Assembly (NCBI RefSeq): GCF_033978785.1 | Contig: NC_084743.1 | Span: 23,031,922-23,095,921 of the forward strand | DNA: 64,000 nucleotides | Source of the DNA: Entelurus aequoreus | Taxonomy: Eukaryota > Chordata > Actinopteri > Syngnathiformes > Syngnathidae | Direction: 5' to 3' | Shown here: one piece after another, positions 58,195-64,000 of the stretch | Numbering within the stretch: the first letter of the stretch is position 1 | Layout: each line of letters starts with the position of its first letter | Translations under genes and position numbers: made by a program | The notes under the pieces: generated by a model | What the model was told of the DNA's origin: nothing | The model's input: only the letters and a program-made list of their open reading frames with translations | The model's database searches: none

Positions 58195-59095
58195 CCCTTG
58201 TGTGATGTTCATATTGTTGTTACTCAGCCAGCGTTTGTGGGTCTGATGGACCCGTTGCATTTTGTGGCTTTTAATGCCTCACAATCAAACACTTTTATGT
58301 TAAAATACTGAACATATGTTTACCTTATCCCAATAAACATCTGTTCAGTATTTTAACATAAAAGTGTTTGATTGTGAGGAATTAAAAGCTACAAAATGTA
58401 ACGGGTCCACCAGACCCACAAACGGGTCTGATGGACCCGTTGCATTTTGTGGTTTTTAATGCCTCAAAATCAAACACTTTTATGTTAAAATACTGAACAT
58501 ATGTTTACCTTATCCCAATAAACATCTGTTCAGTATTTTAACATAAAAGTGTTTGATTGTGAGGCATTAAAAGCTACAAAATGCAACGGGTCCATCAGAC
58601 CCACAAACTGGCTGAGTAACAACAATATGAACGTTGCACGGAAAATTTCTCTGCCAGTTTCTGCATCCCACAGGGATTCTTCTTTTGTGTTTCTGCACCT
58701 GCATTTCCTACACAAGGTTGCAACATTGTCAACACTGTCTGCTCTCATTTTCTCGCACATTTGAACCTCTGATGTTCTTTGTACCTACACTCTGTCCTCC
58801 TCCTGTCTAGGCCTGCTGTGTGTGTGTGGGTGGGTGCGTGCGTGTGGTACACAGAACATCAATTTCCACACTTCTATTAGACCCGGGTCCAGTGGACCTG
58901 GACATCTTATATGTAATAGAAATGTGTAGGGGGGGTGTATGATGTGTGGTCATTAAATATGTATTCTGATATATGTTCTTCACAGAAAATGAGCCAAAGT
59001 CAGTGAGTCTCAGTTTGAAAAATTCATTAATTGTATAATTTTTCTTTTAATAAAAAATGAAAACGGGTCCCACAGACCCGAACACCACACAAGGG
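58195..59095 (+). mobile_element. Second TTAA-type (piggyBac-like) element with tandem hairpins
   Basis: Left end CCCTTGTGTGATGTTC follows TTAA (58191-58194); right end GAACACCACACAAGGG is followed by TGAA, one base off TTAA. Two consecutive copies of a palindrome of about 190 bp occupy 58228-58417 and 58424-58612. The remainder contains a Cys-rich frame on minus (LCRKCRCRNTKEESLWD, about 58700-58640) that may be the C-terminal Cys-rich domain of the lost transposase. Confidence 0.7.
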
Positions 59096-59099
59096 TGAA

Positions 59100-59818
59100 C
59101 CCTTGTGTGGTGTTCGGCAACATATTTGTTGGTGTCCAGCAACATATTTAGAAGGTTGTAAACATTTTTTAATGCTCTAACTGCGAACATATTTGGTTTA
59201 TTCAATAATAATACTCCTAATTCACAGAAATGTGTTTACCACCGTCAGGCCTGGAAGGAATTAGCCATGATCAACGAGGGATGACTGCAGTGGTAGTTCC
59301 AGATCTTAGCATTGTTTCAAAATTATCGCCGTAAATCAATGTTGTCTTTTGAAAAGAACATCCTCATAAAGTCTACTTTGCTTAGATTACACGATCGCGT
59401 TAAAGACGTGTTAAAGTTTCACATTTTGGCATAAAAACCCCATTACTGCGTTATGCCACATCAATAGACGAGCCAGTTCTTGGAACACATATTTCTCTTT
59501 CTCAAGGCAAAAATGAGCAATGGCAATTTCCCAACAGGGAAATGAACTTCCGGAAAAAAAAAAAAAAAAAAAAAAAGGGAAGGCCAATAATGATTTTCCA
59601 TTTCCTGCAGTGCTTCGGAGAGCTGAAGGAGCTGTTGGGGGGCAGTTAAACACACCAAAAAATGTGTCCTTTTTAAAACGATGCCATAACATCAACATCA
59701 AAAACAATCATCTTGTTTTATTCCCTCGTGTTCTCAGCCTAAATGCTAGTTAACGTGCACTACACTGTCATAATATCCGTCAAACTTACAAACTGGAAAA
59801 AGCAGCAACACGTTAACA
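59100..59818. other. Low-copy sequence
   Basis: 59100-59140 starts with an inverted echo of the preceding element end (CCCTTGTGTGGTGTTCGG). Poly-A at 59555-59576. No exon recognised. Confidence 0.45.
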
Positions 59819-60240
59819 TAGGGCTGGTCCGATAAAACGATAAACACCTAATCGATATCAATAAAAAATGCATTGGATAAATATATATATATTTTGGTTG
59901 GAAGGAACCGGAAGATACGAAGCAAGGTTGGTTGCACCAACAAAGGCACTCGTGCTCTAGCAAAACAGGAAGTGATCTCTGAGCAATTGGAGGGACATGC
60001 GAACAGCCAATCAGGTAACAGTATCAACTATCATGTTTGTCTCGCCGTTGATTCTCTGCATGGAGTGAGAAAGAAACTAAAATGAGCGCTGCAGAGAGCA
60101 AAGAAATTGTCGACAAAAGAGAAAAAGTCACCTCGACAGTATGGCGGTATTTTGGATTTTTTTTTAAACGGACCGTACTCGCCTTTTGTTTTTTTGTTTT
60201 CAACCCTCGTCCATTCCTTATTAGGGTATACGGAAACAAC
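59819..60240 (+). mobile_element. hAT (Ac/ZBED-type) element 5' end
   Basis: Left end TAGGGCTGGTCCGATAAAAC, then the transposase start at 60082. The element is truncated at about 60240 and the right end is missing. Confidence 0.7.
60082..60165 (+). pseudogene. N-terminal remnant of a ZBED-type hAT transposase
   Basis: ATG opens MSAAESKEIVDKREKVTSTV then WRYFGF, the segment leading into the BED zinc finger in fish ZBED-like transposases. The frame then degenerates into poly-Phe and no finger cysteines follow. Confidence 0.6.
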
Positions 60241-60863
60241 AGGTAGGAACTAAAGTGCAGGACTGTAGAAATAAAATGCATTACAAAATAGAACAAACGT
60301 GCATTTATGAAATAATAGTAATTTGGTCCATCCATCCATTTTCTACCGCTTAAGCATACCTGAACATTCGAAAGTTCTCTTGCCGTCTGAGAAGTGTTGT
60401 ATCCCAAATAGCTGCAATCGTTTTTTCTTAAGGTTTTACATGTGTGATTTCCACAAGCGTCCGTACAGACGGAAGGAGAAACACGGGCATGTCTGGATGA
60501 CTCGCCTCCGAAACGACTTTATTATGAAGCTGGCTGTGGCGTGTTCTTTCTGACGTCACTTCCTGTGTGGGGCGCTGTCTTTCTGGCGTCACTTCCTCTC
60601 CGAACTCAGTTTGTAAACGATCGGTGAGTCCATACAAATACAAGAGCCGGAGGTTAAAGAAATACACGCGCACTTACCCGTGTAAAAAATTATCCAAGGA
60701 GGGGAACCTTAAACGATGGTTTAGTGTGGCTGAAACGGGGCTTAGGCTAAATAATTATTTGTTTAATGAGTTATCCGGCTTAATGTAGACATGGCTTGAA
60801 TCTTCTCAGGTGTCTCTATATTTACGTTTTCAAACCTTGCGCTATTTTGTTACACTTTATAAG
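60241..60863. other. Low-copy sequence with a SINE tail remnant
   Basis: CCATCCATCCATTTTCTACC at about 60329 is the inverted 3' tail of the SINE family at 17492. GTGTTCTTTCTGACGTCACT and the similar GGCGTCACTTCCTC near 60540-60600 form a short direct repeat with CRE-like TGACGTCA. No gene is recognised. Confidence 0.45.
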
Positions 60864-62281
60864 CAGTGTTTCCCACACATTCATTTATTTGTGACGGCCC
60901 GCCACGAAAGAATTACGTCCGCCACAAATAAAATAAAAAATAAAACATTTTTTTTTTTTTTTTTTTTTTTTTTGTCCTCTCCAGCTTCTCAGGCAAATCA
61001 TATAGTTGATGTAGATGCCCATATCGGCTGTTCAGATTTACTTTACAAAAGAGAAGTGTAGGATACTTCTCTTGTTGCCTTATTTCTATTTGACTTTATC
61101 AAATGTATTTATATTAGAAAGACAACATGTGTATATAACAAAGGGTGCAAAGTCTGCAGGCAGTAGGAAACACATGGTTAAGTGTAGGGAGTAAAACTGA
61201 TGGCAGTCTAAAGTTCAAGATTTTTGGAGCGCTTTGTTCAGTGGATCAGATGTTTGATGAAGCTCTGTGTCTATCTGCCACCACTACTGTTTTCTGTTTA
61301 TTTGTTACTGACTGTGGCAGGACACCTCTGCCTCTGTTTCACTTTATGTTGCTGGTAAATAATATGGTTGTCGTAGTAGACTAAAGTTAAATTATTTAGT
61401 ATGCACTTATTAAAGGGGCAGAGCTTTGAGACATTTTAGCTTATATACTTTATAAGATATATTTTTTGTAAGAACCACAATTAATAAATACACTACCGTT
61501 CAAAAGTTTGGGGTCACATTGAAATGTCCTTATTTTTGAAGGAAAAGCACTGTACTTTTCAATGAAGATAACTTTAAAGTAGTCTTAACTTTAAAGAAAT
61601 ACACTCTATACATTGCTAATGTGGTAAATGACTATTCTAGCTGCAAATGTCTGGTTTTTGGTGCAATATCTACATAGGTGTATAGAGGCCCATTTCCAGC
61701 AACTATCACTCCAGTGTTCTAATGGTACAATGTGTTTGCTCATTGGCTCAGAAGGCTAATTGATGATTAGAAAACCCTTGTGCAATCATGTTCACACATC
61801 TGAAAACAGTTTAGCTTGTTACAGAAGCTACAGAACTGACCTTCCTTTGAGCACATTGAGTTTCTGGAGCATCCCATTTGTGGGGTCAATTAAACGCTCA
61901 AAATGGCCAGAAAAAGAGAACTTTCATCTGAAACTCGACAGTCTATTCTTGTTCTTAGAAATGAAGGCTATTCCACAAAATTGTTTGGGTGACCCCAAAC
62001 TTTTGAACGGTAGTGTATATTTCAGTGAATAACTTATTGTTCAAATCTGTACATAAAGTGTTGTAATTATATTGTAAAATGGATGGATGGATGGACGTTT
62101 AAAACAAAACTGTTATTATTAATTAGTAAGCATACATTTTTTGAGCCTTTTTAGAGAAAATCAAATCATTGTAGTAAATTATGCACATTACTCGATGATG
62201 TCATGGTGACCACGCCCATAGTCACGCCCATAGACACGCCCCCACCGCCACAGGTATCTTGGCAGTTTATGGGAAACACTG
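60864..62281 (+). mobile_element. hAT-like element (CAGTGTTTCCCACACATTC family) with nested Tc1 MITE
   Basis: Ends CAGTGTTTCCCACACATTC and TTTATGGGAAACACTG, with CGCCACAAAT near the left and CCACCGCCACAGG near the right. The flanks share only ATAAG, so the TSD is degraded. Interrupted by 61491-62015. Confidence 0.85.
61491..62015 (+). mobile_element. Tc1-like MITE (CACTACCG family), complete 525 bp
   Basis: TA on both sides outside any TA tract (AATAAATA before, TATATTTC after), so this is the cleanest TSD of the family. Truncated transposase frame at 61903-61992. Confidence 0.96.
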
Positions 62282-62436
62282 ATAAGGCATTAATTTGAAG
62301 AAGTTATGAAGTTTTAAATGTGATTTTAGAATTTTGTTGACTTCGTTTTCCATGGTTGTGATGACATTTCATTTCCTTTCTGCTTTGATCGCTAAGGGGA
62401 TTATAATTAGAGGAAGTTTATATTTTAAATACACAT

Positions 62437-62771
62437 TGTGGAGGGAGGTGTGGCCAGCGCTGCCTGCAGGAGCAAATGTCACCGCCTCTGTCCATGGTGC
62501 TGAGGACATAGCACCATCAGACGGGGGCTGACGGCGAGACGCGGCTGGCAGGTGATTAGATTTCCCAGGTGGTACGTGTTAAACTAATCATCTGTTGTCT
62601 TTAACAGTAAGCGGCCGGGAGCAGGAGTGGAGAGAGGATACGGACGTGGCTGAAAAGTCACGTCCTGCTGGAGAGAAAACTTGTGCTAAAACATATGATT
62701 ATTAAAACCTTGTTAAAACCTGCACGCTGGGCCGTGTCTGACAGTGGGACTGCGAGGAAGCAACGCCCACA
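62437..62771 (+). mobile_element. Solo LTR, second copy, with 5-bp TSD
   Basis: 335 bp starting TGTGGAGGGAGG and ending CCCACA; CACAT at 62432-62436 and 62772-62776. Shares GTTAAACTAATCATCTGTTG and an ATTATTAAAACC polyadenylation-like signal with 13128-13466. Confidence 0.85.
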
Positions 62772-62776
62772 CACAT

Positions 62777-63712
62777 ATTTTAAATATATACATTTTTCTC
62801 CTGGTCCTTATTTTCAATAGGTCATTAGAAATAGCAATAATGTTACAGCTTTCAGCCATATAGCCCAGCTTTATGTGAATATATGAATGAAATATTTTTA
62901 AGCCAACATGATCTTGTGAGGTTTTGGAGAAAAAAAAAACACTAAACAAGAGTTGCACTTTAGAAAATGTATTAATTTGATAAACTTTATTCAAACAGAA
63001 ATATTTATACGTTCCCATCACAACAAAATACCGATTTACTTTTATCAATGAAAACCATCTGTGCCAAAGCCTACTTTCAACTTCATCCATTCAAGCGCCT
63101 TGTTACTGCAAAGCCCACTGAGAACTAAAAACCACGCCGCTCTTATTTTGAACCGCACATATTCTAATGGCATGAAAAATTCAACCTCTCATGGGTATTG
63201 AAACCCATAAATACACACCCTCCAGATGTTTACACATCAAACCCAGCAGGGCGGAAAGTCTCTTAAGGGAAACACTTTATTTCAACATTTGGTTATAAAA
63301 ATGTTGTTTTAATAGGTTATTCAGAGTTGGTCAAGAGCATTTAGGTTGAATAAAATAGAAAGAAAAAAATGCAAATACGGGAAAAAGAAAGAACTAAATC
63401 ATTTTCACTACTGTATGTTACTTTTAATATAAATAATCGCCACATTAAATTTGGGTTATTTTCACGTCTGATCATCTGTCAGCACAGTAAACATATGATT
63501 ACATAAATGATTGAAAACATTGATTATTATATCTTCACTATCATCATCATCAACATACCACCCTAAACCAAAATGTTGCTGCGCCATACACACACTTAGT
63601 ATGTTTACATGCAGTAAACAACTAATCAGCGCATTGATTTGGTTGAAACGATTTAAAAAAAACAAAAACACATGTAAAAACCTTACTTATGTTTTTAAGA
63701 TGTGATTATTGT
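62777..63712. other. Low-copy intronic sequence
   Basis: No exon, repeat or domain recognised; one of the larger unique-looking blocks. Confidence 0.5.
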
Positions 63713-64000
63713 GACTACCGTTCAAAAGTTTGGGGTCACCCAAACAATTTTGTGGAATAGCCTTCATTTCTAAGAACAAGAATAGACTGTGGAGTTTCAG
63801 ATGCAAGTTCTCTTTTTCTGGCCATTTTGAGCGTTTAATTGACCCCACAAATGTGATGCTCCAGAAACTCAATCTGCTCAAAGGAAGGTCAGTTTTGTAG
63901 CTTCTGTAACGAGCTAAACTGTTTTCAGATGTGTGAACATGATTGCACAAGGGTTTTCTAATCATCAATTAGCCTTCTGAGCCAATGAGCAAACACATTG
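63713..64000 (-). mobile_element. Tc1-like MITE (CACTACCG family), cut by window end
   Basis: Starts GACTACCGTTCAAAAGTTTG and continues to the end of the window; truncated transposase frame on minus at 63736-63825. Confidence 0.93.

Noticed and set aside
58530..58760. Independent Cys-rich gene
   Set aside because: The frame is inside the TTAA element and continues into the hairpin; it is best explained as a transposase C-terminal remnant.

Overview
This window looks like teleost fish nuclear DNA, and almost all of it is transposon-derived. The evidence for a teleost is the dense mix of hAT, Tc1/mariner and TTAA-flanked (piggyBac-like) elements, an L2-type LINE, tRNA-headed SINEs, long (TA)n tracts and one exon that reads as the vertebrate gene tmeff2. 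From memory the repeat families resemble those of pipefish (syngnathid) genomes, but nothing here proves that. There are no prokaryotic operons, no CRISPR array and no viral genome.

Only one host coding segment can be supported: a 97-bp exon on the minus strand at 8880-8976, with a pyrimidine-tract AG acceptor and a GTAAGT donor. Its 31 complete codons match the linker and the start of the second follistatin/Kazal module of tomoregulin-2 (TMEFF2). The rest of the window is therefore best read as intronic sequence of tmeff2 (upstream intron at higher coordinates, downstream intron at lower coordinates), swollen by repeats. No second tmeff2 exon was found.

Layout: 1-3885 holds nested DNA transposons and a 20-N assembly gap; 3886-5276 is a 5'-truncated L2 LINE with an open RT C-terminal frame; 5277-7782 is low-copy sequence plus a CCGG-TIR element; 7933-10488 has two hAT copies either side of the tmeff2 exon; 11814-12655 is a long TA tract; 13114-15887 is nested hATs with a solo LTR; 16170-22115 is a local triplication built around Tc1-like elements; 22330-24830, 30895-32108 and 49975-51268 (with 1841-2945) are four copies of one TTAA-flanked family with a conserved acidic reading frame; 26210-28242 is a composite element; 34310-35443 holds a second LINE, a SINE and a Tc1 remnant; 36246-37520 is a 21/42-bp minisatellite; 39721-42330 is a palindrome cluster in TA tracts; 43194-51715 is hAT and Tc1 elements; 52359-54609 is a hAT carrying a nested ZBED-like transposase pseudogene; 56094-59095 is a CCGG-TIR element and a second TTAA element with tandem hairpins; 59819-64000 is further hATs, a solo LTR and two Tc1 MITEs.

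Element boundaries are the strongest evidence here: many elements carry exact target-site duplications readable directly (8 bp for hAT, TA for Tc1/mariner, TTAA for piggyBac-like, 5 bp for the LTRs, 14 bp for a SINE). These also give relative ages through nesting. Superfamily names are inferred from TIR plus target-site length; family names from databases were not checked.
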